A stretch of 37,640 nucleotides of DNA from JBOGDS01 sp050743075 (GTDB taxonomy: Bacteria > Actinomycetota > Actinomycetes > Jiangellales > Jiangellaceae). The translations under genes and the position numbers were made by a program. Positions 1 to 7,945 of this stretch are shown here, piece by piece. The stretch is from positions 1-37,640 of the forward strand of contig JBOGDS010000032.1 of NCBI GenBank assembly GCA_050743075.1, in the 5' to 3' direction. The first letter of the stretch is position 1. Every line of letters begins with the position of its first letter. A model generated the notes under the pieces. It saw only the letters and a list, made by a program, of their open reading frames with translations, did no database searches and was not told the DNA's origin.

Positions 1-125
1 GACGCAGAATTCATTCAGGGCTCGGCTATCGAACCCCGCACGAGGTCCGCAACGAGTACCTAAACCGGCAGCGTGCGGCATGAGTTAACACAAATTCCGC
101 TGTCCGGAAAACGCGGGGCAGGCCA
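1..125 (+). mobile_element. Right end of an IS3-family insertion sequence (partial)
   Basis: The window begins inside an insertion sequence. Codons 3-83 encode the C-terminus of an IS3-type DDE transposase. After its stop there are about 40 non-coding bases, including tgtccggaaaacgcggggca, which end in CA as IS3-family terminal repeats usually do. The right boundary is estimated at about 116-125 because the left end lies outside the window and the inverted repeats cannot be matched. The aspT remnant begins about 80 bases further on without its N-terminal membrane half, so insertion of this element, or a deletion next to it, may have removed that half. Confidence 0.6.
3..83 (+). pseudogene. 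IS3-family transposase OrfB, C-terminal end only
   Basis: Reading from base 3 gives 26 codons that end at a TGA at 81-83. The peptide includes IHSGLGYRTPHEV and ends EYLNRQRAA. The His-Ser-x-Leu-Gly-Tyr-Arg-(T/S)-Pro block is the signature C-terminal segment of IS3-family OrfB integrase-type transposases, just after the last catalytic Glu of the DDE triad. The rest of the gene is cut by the window edge, so it may be complete or broken upstream. It is listed as a partial remnant because only the tail can be seen. Confidence 0.72.
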
Positions 126-201
126 GTCAACGGGCGACCAGACCCATTTTCAGCCCGGAACGGGCCTCATCGCCAGAGGAGATCGGAGACTAGCCCCGCG
201 C

Positions 202-1376
202 CTGCTGGGTACCCGGGACCTGGCCGCCGAGGCGCACGAGCTGGAGCGCACGTACGGGATCGCCGAGGAGCCCGGACTTGCCCCGCCTACCGGCGGGTGG
301 TGCGGCGCACCTACCGGATCACCGCCGGCTTGAGCTGGACGGCACCCGCGTCGCCGACGAGGAGGCGCTGGCCGCCTCCCGGGGCCGGCGGATCATCCTG
401 CACCGGTACTGCCGGGACGGGCGGCTGCGGTTCACCGAGCCGGAAACCGCTGCTGCGGTCCGGGGACATCGTCACCGTGACCGCCGACACGCCGACCTCA
501 TCCACGGCCGGATGGACCAGGTCGGGAGGAGGTGGACGACCCGGAGCTGCTCTCGTACGAGATCGAGACGCTCCCGATCGTCCTGACCGCCCGGTCCGTC
601 AATGGCCGAACCCCGGTCGAGCTGGCCAGCCATCCGCTGGCCCGGGATCTGTTCGTCAGCACGCTGGTCCGCGGCGGGGTGGCGGTGCCGCTGGGCGCCC
701 ACACCCCGCTGCACCGGGGCCGACGAGGTCACCGTCTCCGGCCCGATGCAGCTGGTCGAGCGGGCCGCCAGCGAGCTGGGCCGGCCCAGCCGGGCCAGCG
801 ACGAGACCGACTTCTCCTACCTCGGGCTGGGAATCTTCTTGGGCGGGCTGTGGGCGTACCCACGATCGCGGTGGCCGGGGGGCGGACCTGGGCCTGACCA
901 CCAGCGGCGGTGCGCTGATCACGGGGTTGGTGTTCGGCTGCCTGCGGTCCCGCTACCCGACCTTCGGCCAGCTGCCGCCGGCCGCGAACTGGCTAAATGA
1001 GCACCGGCGGGCTGTGCTTGTTCGTGGGGATCGTCGGGATCCAGTCCGGACTTCATCTCCGGCCTGCGCAGCGAGGGGGCGGGCCTGGTCGGGGCCGGGC
1101 TGGTGGTCACGATGGTGCCGCTCCTGGTGACGCTGGCGATCGGGAAGTGGTTCTATCACTGGCCGACCTCGATCAACCTGGGCGCCACAGCCGAGACCTT
1201 CACCACCACCACCACCACCACCACCACCACCACCACCACCACCGCCGCCTCGATCGGCGCCATCAACCGCGCCGCCCGCAGCACCGTGCCGACCATCAGC
1301 GACACGGTGCCGTACGCGTTCGACAACACCTTGCTCACAAGCTGGGGGTACGCTCATTGTCGCCCTGCTCGTCTGA
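202..1376 (+). pseudogene. aspT: Frameshifted aspartate:alanine antiporter (AspT family)
   Basis: Fragments in all three forward frames line up as the C-terminal two thirds of an AspT exchanger. First come two RCK_C/TrkA-C-like blocks (GIAEEPGLA, then RRVVRRTYRITAG, LDGTRVADEEALAA and DDPELLSYEIETLPIVL). The second membrane half follows (FSYLGLGIFLGGLW, LTTSGGALITGLVFG, GGLCLFVGIVGIQSG, VTMVPLLVTLAIGKWFYHW, VPYAFDNTLL). Removing one G near 1346 would restore the usual ending GTLIVALLV and a TGA at 1374-1376. At least ten frame changes occur in about 1.2 kb, yet residues between them remain well conserved. The N-terminal membrane half is absent. The order ψaspT-aspD-aspT suggests a former two-antiporter operon. 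Either true decay or indel sequencing errors could explain it. Confidence 0.75.
1201..1243 (+). repeat. (ACC)14 trinucleotide microsatellite
   Basis: A C followed by fourteen uninterrupted ACC units encodes 14 threonines inside the aspT remnant, between GATAETF and AASIGAINRA. Family members usually have only a few threonines here, so this looks like slippage expansion. Perfect trinucleotide tracts of this length are uncommon in actinomycete coding DNA. Confidence 0.9.
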
Positions 1377-1399
1377 TCGACCGGAACCGGGGGAATGCC

Positions 1400-3034
1400 G
1401 TGACCAGGCGTGATGAGGAACGGCGGCTGGAGCAGCTGAGCCCGTTCGAGCTGAAGAACTCGCTGATCTCGCTCGCCGGCGAGCACACCCGTACCGCCGC
1501 GGCCACCATGCTGAACGCCGGCCGGGGCAACCCGAACTGGGTCGCCACCACGCCGCGGGAGGCGTTCTGGCTGCTCGGCCGGTTTGGGATCGCCGAGTCC
1601 CGGCGGGACTGGGACGAGTTCGACGGGATCGGCGGGATGCCGGCGAAGCCCGACATCGCCACCCGGTTCGCCGGGTTCCTGGCGCAGCACCGGGCGGACC
1701 CGGGTGCCGAGCTGCTGCGCTCCGCTGTGGACTACGGCGTGACCGAGTGCGGCTTCGAGGCCGACGACTGGGTGTGGGAGCTGACCGACGGGGTGATCGG
1801 CGACCACTACCCGGAGCCGGACCGGATGCTGCGCCACGTCGAGCAGGTGGTGCGCCGCTACTTGGTCAAGACGATGTACGCGGGCACGCCGCCGGCGCAC
1901 CAGGTCGACCTGTTCGCGGTCGAGGGCGGCACCGCCGCGATGTGCTACATCTTCGACTCGCTGGTCACCAACCGGTTGCTGCACCAGGGCGACCGGATCG
2001 CGCTGATGACCCCGATCTTCACGCCCTACCTGGAGATCCCGGAGCTGGAGCGGTACCGGTTCGAGGTGGTGGAGATCGCGGCCAGCAAGCTGAGCCAGGA
2101 CGGGCTGCACACCTGGCAGTACGACGACGCCGAGATCGACAAGCTGGCCGACCCGTCGATCCGGGCGCTGTTCCTGGTCAACCCGTCGAACCCGCCGTCG
2201 GTGATGCTGGCCCCGGAGACCCTGGCCCGAATCAAGCGGATCACCGAGACCAGCAACCCCAGGCTGACCATCGTCACCGACGACGTCTACGGCACCTTTG
2301 TGGACGGGTTCGAGTCGCTGATGTCCACTGTGCCGCGCAACACGATCGGGGTGTACTCGTTCAGCAAGTACTTCGGCTGCACCGGCTGGCGGCTCGGGGT
2401 GATCGCGGTCAACCAGGACAACATCTTCGACGAGCAGCTCGGCACGCTGCCGGCCGGCGACCGGGCGGCGCTGCGCAACCGGTACGGCACGCTTACGCTG
2501 GAGCCGGAGAAGCTGACCTTCGTCGACCGGATGGTGGCCGACTCGCGGCAGGTGGCGCTGAACCACACCGCCGGGCTGTCGCTGCCGCAACAGGTGCAGA
2601 TGGCGCTGTTCAGCCTGTCCGAGCTGCTGGACCGGGACAACCGGTACCGGCGTTCCTGCCAGGAGATCATCGCGCGGCGGCTGGCGGCGCTGGTCCGCGG
2701 GACCGGGGTGCCGCTGCCGGACAACCCGCTTGCCGCCCACTACTACGTCGAGCTGGACCTGATGCGGTGGATCGAGCTGAACCTGAGCCCGGAGTTCGCC
2801 CGCTGGATAAAGGACAACCACGAGCCGGTCGACCCGATCTTCCGGCTGGCCGAGAAGGGCTCGGTGGTGCTGCTCAACGGCGGCGGCTTCGACGGTCCCG
2901 AGTGGAGCGTGCGGGTCAGCCTGGCGAACCTGCGGATGGACGCGTACGAACAGATCGGCGGCTGGCTGCGGGAGGTCATGCAGGGCTACTACCAGGAGTT
3001 CCAGGCCGCCACCGGCACCGGAGCGGGGGTGTGA
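1400..3034 (+). CDS. aspD: Bifunctional aspartate aminotransferase / L-aspartate 4-decarboxylase
   Basis: This PLP enzyme converts L-aspartate to L-alanine plus CO2 (EC 4.1.1.12), with a minor transaminase activity. The 544-residue length is normal for AspD, which is larger than ordinary class I aminotransferases. Visible features are the N-terminal AspD-specific region (NPNWVATTPREAFWLLGRFG), the fold-type I core with NPSNPPSVM, and the PLP lysine in YSFSKYFGCTGWRLG (Lys323). GTG at 1400 was chosen because homology starts there (TRRDEERRLEQLSPFELKN) and the upstream aspT stop is 23 nt away. The reading frame stays open further upstream, but that part is shifted aspT sequence. It sits 4 nt before the intact aspT. 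Decarboxylation coupled to Asp/Ala exchange consumes a cytoplasmic proton and can generate proton-motive force. Confidence 0.93.
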   Translation: MTRRDEERRLEQLSPFELKNSLISLAGEHTRTAAATMLNAGRGNPNWVATTPREAFWLLGRFGIAESRRDWDEFDGIGGMPAKPDIATRFAGFLAQHRADPGAELLRSAVDYGVTECGFEADDWVWELTDGVIGDHYPEPDRMLRHVEQVVRRYLVKTMYAGTPPAHQVDLFAVEGGTAAMCYIFDSLVTNRLLHQGDRIALMTPIFTPYLEIPELERYRFEVVEIAASKLSQDGLHTWQYDDAEIDKLADPSIRALFLVNPSNPPSVMLAPETLARIKRITETSNPRLTIVTDDVYGTFVDGFESLMSTVPRNTIGVYSFSKYFGCTGWRLGVIAVNQDNIFDEQLGTLPAGDRAALRNRYGTLTLEPEKLTFVDRMVADSRQVALNHTAGLSLPQQVQMALFSLSELLDRDNRYRRSCQEIIARRLAALVRGTGVPLPDNPLAAHYYVELDLMRWIELNLSPEFARWIKDNHEPVDPIFRLAEKGSVVLLNGGGFDGPEWSVRVSLANLRMDAYEQIGGWLREVMQGYYQEFQAATGTGAGV

Positions 3035-3038
3035 CCGG

Positions 3039-4733
3039 ATGCTCAACTGGGCCAAGGAACTGCTGCAGGAGACTCCGGAGATGGCCCTGTTCGTGTGCCT
3101 GGCGCTGGGGTTCCTGCTCGGCAAGGCGCGGGTCTGGAAGATCGCGCTGGGTGGGGTGGCCGGTACCCTGATCGTGGCGATCTTCATCGGGATGTGGTCC
3201 GACGTCACGCTCAACGACCAGGTGAAGAACATCGCGTTCGCGCTGTTCATCTTCACGCTCGGGTTCCTGGCCGGGCCGTCGTTCTTCGCCAGCCTGAACC
3301 GCTCCAGCCTGCGGTACGGGGTGTTCACTGCGATCGAGGTGGTGACGATCCTGGCGGTGGTGGCGGTGGCGGTGATCATGCTGGACCTGGACCAGGGCAC
3401 CGCCGCCGGGCTGCTGGCCGGCGGCGCGACCGAGTCGTCGGTGGTGGGGACCGCCACCGACGCGATCGGCCGGCTCGACCTGCCCGACGACCAGATCGCC
3501 ACGCTGCAGGCCAACGTCGGCACCGCGTACTCGATCTCGTACATCTGCGGGCTGATCGTCATCGTGCTGCTCACCAGCCAGATCTTCCCGAGCCTGATGC
3601 GGGTGAACCTGCAGGAGGAGGCTGAGAAGCTGTGGGCCAAGCTGGGCGGCGGCCGGGACACCGAGACCTCGGCGCCGGCGCTGCCGCCGCTGGTCGGCCG
3701 GGCCTACCAGGTGGTGACCGCGGCCGGCCGGACGGTGGCCCAGCTGGAGGCCGGGCTGGCCGACGGTGCCGCGGTGGAACGGGTGCGGCGGGGTGGCGGG
3801 ACCATCGCCCACACCGGCCGGACCACCCTGGCACCGACCGACGTGGTGGTGCTGGTCGGTCACCGGGACGCGCTGGTCGGCGCGGCCGACCTGATCGGGC
3901 CGGAGGTGAGCCCGCCCGAGGACGACCCGCTGAGCCTGGACCTGGCCGAGGTGGTGCTGCAGAACAAGCAGGCCAGCGGCCACACGCTGGGGGAGCTGCG
4001 GGCGCAGATCCCGGCCGGGGACCGGCACGGGGTGTTCCTGTCCGGCCTGAGCCGGCTGGACCACCCGCTGCCGATCCGCGACGACACCCTGCTGCACAAC
4101 GGGGACGTGCTGCAGCTGACCGGGATGAAGCGGGACCTGGCCTCGTTCGTGCCGCGGGTCGGGTTCCGGATAGACCCGAAGGTGCGGGCGGACTTCGTGT
4201 TCATCGCGCTCGGGGTGGTGGCCGGGATCCTGATCGGCAAGCTGACCCTGAACCTGGGCGACGTGCCGCTGTCGCTCGGCACCGGCGGCGGCTGCCTGCT
4301 GACCGGGCTGCTGGCCGGCTGGCTGCGGGCCCGGCACCCGACGTTCGGGCAGTACCATCCGGCCGCCGCTCAGGTGATCAAGGACCTCGGGCTGGCCACG
4401 TTCATCTGCGCGGTCGGCCTCGGCTCTGGCCCGCAGGCGGTCGACCTCGTCAAGCAGTACGGGGCGGCGCTGCCGGTGGCCGGGGCGTTGGTGACCCTGA
4501 TCCCGGCCAGCATCTCGCTGCTGGTGGCCTGGAAGCTGATGCACCTGCCGGCACCGCTGGCGCTCGGTTCGATCGCCGGCCAGCAGTGCAGCACGCCCGC
4601 GATCACCGCCATCCAGCAGGTGGCCGGCAACACCACCCCGCTGATTGCCTACACCGTCGTCTACGCACTGTCGAACGTGGTGCTGCCGCTGCTGGGCCCG
4701 GTGGTGGTCGCCATGTCCGGTACGCTGGCCTGA
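3039..4733 (+). CDS. aspT: Aspartate:alanine antiporter, AspT family (intact)
   Basis: This inner-membrane exchanger takes in aspartate and exports the alanine made by AspD. At 564 residues it has normal family length. It has an N-terminal membrane half (about 1-190, including FTLGFLAGPSFFASL and LLAGGATESSVVGTATDA), a hydrophilic middle with two RCK_C-like domains (about 220-380) and a C-terminal membrane half (about 390-560, including GGCLLTGLLAGWLRARHPTF and GSIAGQQCSTPAITAIQ). The repeated Gly-rich membrane motifs are typical of the AAE family. ATG at 3039 lies 4 nt after the aspD stop, so the two are probably co-transcribed and coupled. It is the only usable antiporter here because the upstream copy is broken. 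Its exact substrate is inferred from pairing with aspD; succinate or oxalate exchangers share the fold. Confidence 0.9.
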   Translation: MLNWAKELLQETPEMALFVCLALGFLLGKARVWKIALGGVAGTLIVAIFIGMWSDVTLNDQVKNIAFALFIFTLGFLAGPSFFASLNRSSLRYGVFTAIEVVTILAVVAVAVIMLDLDQGTAAGLLAGGATESSVVGTATDAIGRLDLPDDQIATLQANVGTAYSISYICGLIVIVLLTSQIFPSLMRVNLQEEAEKLWAKLGGGRDTETSAPALPPLVGRAYQVVTAAGRTVAQLEAGLADGAAVERVRRGGGTIAHTGRTTLAPTDVVVLVGHRDALVGAADLIGPEVSPPEDDPLSLDLAEVVLQNKQASGHTLGELRAQIPAGDRHGVFLSGLSRLDHPLPIRDDTLLHNGDVLQLTGMKRDLASFVPRVGFRIDPKVRADFVFIALGVVAGILIGKLTLNLGDVPLSLGTGGGCLLTGLLAGWLRARHPTFGQYHPAAAQVIKDLGLATFICAVGLGSGPQAVDLVKQYGAALPVAGALVTLIPASISLLVAWKLMHLPAPLALGSIAGQQCSTPAITAIQQVAGNTTPLIAYTVVYALSNVVLPLLGPVVVAMSGTLA

Positions 4734-4759
4734 GGAGGGGTCCCGGCCGGGGGTTGCGC

Positions 4760-4778
4760 CGGCGGACTGGCTCCGCCG
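4760..4778. terminator. Hairpin between convergent aspT and the M48 remnant
   Basis: CGGCGGA and TCCGCCG form a perfect 7-bp stem with a 5-nt loop in the 145-nt gap between two converging genes. There is no T-tract, as is usual in high-GC actinomycetes. A role as a bidirectional terminator is inferred from position only. Confidence 0.4.
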
Positions 4779-4878
4779 AGACCGGCAGCTCGAGCTCCCG
4801 GGGCCGGCCGACCAGGGCGGGTGAGACCACCCGGGTGCCGGAAGCGGCAACGCCGCCGGCCCCACCGGGGAGAACCGC

Positions 4879-5893
4879 CTACCCCTGCGTGACCATCCAG
4901 GAGGGCTCGACCAGCGGCGAGAGCGGGCAGTGCAGCATGGCGCAGATCGTGCGCAGCAGCTCCAGCTCGGCGACGGTCATCTTTCCGTCGTGACCGATCA
5001 CCGTCACCATCGCCCGCACCAGCAGCTCCTTGTCGGCGGGTTGAGTCCGTCCAGCGCCGCCCATACTGCTCCAGCGCCAGCACACCTTCGGCCAGCGGGG
5101 CGTGCCGGAGCCGCTGCCCGGAGAGCAGCACCGCCACTCCGGCGTGGAACGCCGCCTCCGCCGCGGCCGGCTCGCCGTGCCCGGCGTGTGCGAGCGTGGC
5201 CAACAGCAACCCCGCCGCCCCACGGCTGGCCGACAGCGAGTAGCGCCGCCGGCCCCACGCCGGGGTGTGGTGGATCGCCTCGTACAGCTCGGCGTGCATC
5301 AGCCGGGACAGGCAGTACTCCGAGACGCTGAGCCGGCCGTCGGCCTCGATCAGGGTCTGCACGCTGGCCAGGACCGTGTCCTGCTCAGGGCGCGGCCGGT
5401 CCCGCAGCGCCGGGAACGCCAGCTCGGCCAGCGGCAGCCGCAGCATCGGGTGCAGGCCGGTCAGCGCACCCGCCTCGTGCCAGGTGGCGTCGGCGACCGC
5501 CGCGCCGTGCCGGGCGGCCAGCGCGGCGTGCTGCGGCACCCGCACCTCCTGCTCGCCGGTCAGCTCCAGCCCGAACACCAGCGGCACCACGGTGCTGTTG
5601 GCGCGCCCGGGCCAGCAGGTCCTCCGGGATCCGCCCGAGGATGGCACCGGCGCGCTGCGGCGCGTCCTCGGCCATCGCGCCGACGCTGGCGGTCACCGCG
5701 GCCGGGGTAGCCGCGAACCGGGTGTCGGCACCCGGCAGCGCACCGCCGGGCCGCTGGGCGGCGTCCGGGCCGGCCAGCCTCATCGCCTGGTCCTCTTGCA
5801 GCCCGGAGGGTGGGTGTGCCGCCCACCGCTGCTGCAGCTCGGCCGCGGTTGCCTGCGGCTCCAGTGCCTGGATCCGCTTGAGCAGATCCGCCG
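4879..5893 (-). pseudogene. C-terminal remnant of an M48-type metalloprotease with TerB-like tail
   Basis: Minus-strand fragments in different frames join into one protein. ADLLKRIQALEP (the region after the active site in HtpX/Ste24-like proteins) leads to EDLLARA near 5600. A one-base shift then leads to NSTVVPLVFGLELTGEQ and VLASVQTLIEADGRLSVSEY. A second shift near 5045 leads to PADKELLVRAMVTVIGHDGK and the stop at 4879. The second half resembles the TerB-like acidic helical tail of large actinobacterial M48 proteins. The HEXXH zinc motif would lie upstream and is missing, because the sequence changes at about 5890 into an unrelated oxidoreductase gene. Without the catalytic domain and with two frameshifts, it cannot encode an active protease. 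The family assignment is moderately confident. Confidence 0.6.
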
Positions 5894-5895
5894 AA
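5885..5895. other. Join between two unrelated gene fragments
   Basis: On the minus strand, LLM oxidoreductase coding sequence (up to aacttcggcgga) passes within a few bases into M48-protease coding sequence (gcggatctgctcaag). Both genes are truncated at this point and read in the same direction in different frames. No repeat or IS end is visible at the join. The short shared word gcggat(c) could be microhomology. The join is either a deletion/insertion scar or a contig chimera. Confidence 0.7.
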
Positions 5896-6501
5896 GTTCG
5901 TGTACTGCGCGTACTTGGCGGCGATGCGGAGCGTCTTCTTCTCGCCGCCGCCGGCGATCCACAACGGTGGTCCGCCAGGTTGGAGCGGGAGGGGTCGACA
6001 GATAGCCCCGTCGACCTGGAAGTGCTCACCCGCGAGCGTGGCCCGTCCCTTCGTCCACGCCTGGAGCATGATCTGCACGCCCTCGTCGAGCCTGGCGATC
6101 CGCTCGCCAGCGGTCGGGAAGCCGTAGCCGTAGGCGCGCCACTCGTGCTCGTACCACCCGGCACCGATGCCCATCTCGACCCGTCCGCCGGACACGAGGT
6201 CGACGGTGGCGGCGACCTTGGCGAGGTACGCGGGGTTGCGGTAGCTCATGCAGGTGCACGTCTGGCCGAGCCGGATCCGCCCGGTGGCAGCCGCGAGGGC
6301 GGCCATGAGCGTCCACGCCTCGTGCGTCGCCTCGTCGGTGGGTGTCGGAACGGTGTGGAAGTGGTCGTAGACCCAGACCGACTCCCATGGTCCGGCCTCG
6401 GCGAACCGGGCGACGTCCAGCACCGTTCTCCACTGGTCCTCGGGTGCGACGCCCACGAGATCCAGCCGCCAGCCCTGAGGAACGAACATCCCGAACTTCA
6501 T
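5887..6501 (-). pseudogene. LLM-class F420-dependent oxidoreductase, 3'-truncated
   Basis: The first 205 residues read as a normal luciferase-like monooxygenase fold protein of the F420-dependent type: MKFGMFVPQGW, ESVWVYDHFHTVPTPTDE, RIRLGQTCTCMSYRNPA, GRVEMGIGAGWYEHEW and PPLWIAGGGEKKTLRIAAKY. Such enzymes transfer hydride between F420 and organic substrates; the substrate here is unknown. After YTNFGG the family-like sequence stops abruptly, and the reading frame runs into M48-protease DNA in a wrong frame. About 100 C-terminal residues of the barrel are therefore missing and the product is unlikely to fold. The start is ATG at 6501. A TAGGTT box ends 6 nt before it, suggesting a leaderless transcript. 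Confidence 0.78.
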
Positions 6502-6507
6502 GCGGTC

Positions 6508-6513
6508 AACCTA
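6508..6513 (-). promoter_or_regulatory. -10 box (TAGGTT) for the LLM oxidoreductase gene
   Basis: TAGGTT on the minus strand ends 6 nt before the ATG at 6501, and no Shine-Dalgarno is present. This fits a leaderless actinomycete promoter (TANNNT). No convincing -35 is seen. Confidence 0.5.
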
Positions 6514-6553
6514 ACCGCGGGCCGTCGCCGGATTGGCGGCAGACCCGTCGGCG

Positions 6554-6559
6554 TAGGCT
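6554..6559 (+). promoter_or_regulatory. -10 box (TAGGCT) for the DUF4229 gene
   Basis: TAGGCT lies 9 nt before the ATG at 6569. There is no good ribosome binding site, so the transcript probably has a very short leader or none. Confidence 0.5.
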
Positions 6560-6568
6560 GGCCGGGCC

Positions 6569-6838
6569 ATGGCCTTTCTGCGCTATACGCTGCTGAGACT
6601 GCTCATCTTCGGCGTCGTCACGGCGCTGCTGTGGATCGTGGGCGTCCAGGAGCTCTGGCTGCTCGTGCTCGCGTCGATCTTCCTTTCGGGAGTGGTCAGC
6701 GTCTTCGTGCTGAGCAGGAGCCGCGACGCCGCCTCGGCAGCGTTGGACCGTCGGATGTCGCAGATCAAGCGCCGGATGAACGAGCGCACAGCAGCCGAGG
6801 ACGCCTGGAACGACGCCGAGCGGCGTCCCAACGACTGA
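6569..6838 (+). CDS. DUF4229 family small membrane protein
   Basis: This 89-residue protein has two hydrophobic helices (about 5-25 and 29-49) followed by a basic, charged cytoplasmic tail rich in Arg and Ala (SRSRDAASAALDRRMSQIKR onward). Length, topology and the RRMNERTAAEDAWND tail fit DUF4229, a family of unknown function. From general knowledge, these genes are often found beside menA in actinobacteria. Here menA lies about 2.6 kb away across a three-gene regulatory module, which suggests that module was inserted between them. ATG at 6569 follows a TAGGCT box closely. A role in quinone or membrane biology is only guilt by association. Confidence 0.78.
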   Translation: MAFLRYTLLRLLIFGVVTALLWIVGVQELWLLVLASIFLSGVVSVFVLSRSRDAASAALDRRMSQIKRRMNERTAAEDAWNDAERRPND

Positions 6839-7036
6839 CGGTCATGAGCGGCGATCGGAACAGCGGTCAGAAGGGGGTGACCATCGGCACGCGTGGCAGC
6901 AGACCGTCGTATCGGACGGCTCGCGCCATCGACCTCGGCCGGCCCGGTGCCTTGGCGAACACCGACGACTGAGGTCGACGAGGCGGCGCTCGCACCGACC
7001 ACGGCGCGGGAGGCTTGCCGAAGGGCGGGAGCGACG

Positions 7037-7840
7037 TCAGGGCTTGCGGCCGACACCGCCGTAGTACCAGACGCTGCGCGGGTCGGCCCCGGTGTCGTCG
7101 GGATGCCACGACAGCAGCGGTACGACGCCGGGCTCGATCAGCTCGAGGCCGGCGAAGAACGACTCGACACCTGCCTTGCTGCGCGGCACCAGAGTGATGC
7201 CGGCCCGGGTCGCGGCGTCGACCGCGGCCTGGGTCGCCTCCGGATCGAAGTCGCCGGTGGGGTGGGCGACCGCGAGGTAGCTCCCCGGAGGCAGGGCGTC
7301 GAGCAGGGTGGATACCCAGGCGTGCGGATTCTCGTCATCGTGGAAGTACATGAGGATCGCCACCAGCATGAGAGCCACGGGCTGGTCCAGGTCGAGCGTC
7401 TTCGCCAGCGTGGGATCGGTCAGGATCCCTTCGGGCTCGCGCAGGTCGGCCATGATGAACTCGGTCCGCCCCTGGGAGGTGCCTGTCATGAGTGCTCGGG
7501 CATGGGCGAGCACCAGCGGGTCGTGGTCCACGTAGAGCACGCGGCTCTCAGGGGCGACGGCCTGGGCGACCTCGTGCACACTGCCCGACGTCGGTATCCC
7601 GGTGCCGATGTCGAGGAACTGACGGATGCCCTCCTCCGTGGCGAGATAGCGCACCGCGCGGCCGAGGAAGTCGCGGTTGGCCCGTGCCATCGTCTTCAGC
7701 GTGGGGATCGCCTGCACCATGGCGTCGCCGAGTGCACGGTCGGCTGCGAAGTTGTCCTTGCCGCCGAGCCAATAGTCGTAGACCCGCGCCGCGTGTGCGA
7801 CGGAGGTGTCGATGTGAGAGAGAGGGGTGTCCGAGGCCAT
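7037..7840 (-). CDS. SAM-dependent methyltransferase (Methyltransf_19/DUF574 type)
   Basis: This 267-residue protein starts with HIDTSVAHAARVYDYWLGGKDNFAADR, a signature of the actinomycete-specific SAM methyltransferase family once called DUF574. SAM motif I is FLDIGTGIPT (about 93-102), and an acidic motif II follows in VLYVDHDPLVLAHARAL. The substrate of this family is unknown. The ATG at 7840 is preceded by GGAGGAA at 7-nt spacing. It lies 105 nt downstream of the XRE/DUF5753 regulator in the same direction. The same families (XRE/DUF5753, DUF397, Methyltransf_19) occur repeatedly in Streptomyces-type genomes. The fold is secure; any role in development or regulation is inference. Confidence 0.88.
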   Translation of the reverse strand: MASDTPLSHIDTSVAHAARVYDYWLGGKDNFAADRALGDAMVQAIPTLKTMARANRDFLGRAVRYLATEEGIRQFLDIGTGIPTSGSVHEVAQAVAPESRVLYVDHDPLVLAHARALMTGTSQGRTEFIMADLREPEGILTDPTLAKTLDLDQPVALMLVAILMYFHDDENPHAWVSTLLDALPPGSYLAVAHPTGDFDPEATQAAVDAATRAGITLVPRSKAGVESFFAGLELIEPGVVPLLSWHPDDTGADPRSVWYYGGVGRKP

Positions 7841-7945
7841 GGCGCTGTTCCTCCGGAGCCGGGTTCGGGGCTCTCCACCGTAGTCGTGATCGTCGACGTG
7901 CGGGAGGGCCCGGCACCGGTTGTGGACGACTGCAGCGCCCCCGCG

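Noticed and set aside
1201..1243. A CRISPR or His-tag-like feature (the tract reads as poly-His in another frame)
   Set aside because: It is a simple trinucleotide repeat without spacers. The poly-His reading lies in a frame with no gene and is a by-product of the ACC unit.
953..3661. A very long minus-strand open frame (about 900 codons) opposite aspD/aspT
   Set aside because: It is the shadow of high-GC coding DNA on the other strand. Its translation is low-complexity (His/Arg/Gln/Val-rich) and contains the poly-Gly complement of the ACC tract. The plus strand encodes clear AspD and AspT.
6844..6972. Possible 42-codon plus-strand ORF after the DUF4229 gene
   Set aside because: It has an ATG but no ribosome binding site, no recognisable motif and lies in a short convergent gap. 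Nothing supports translation.
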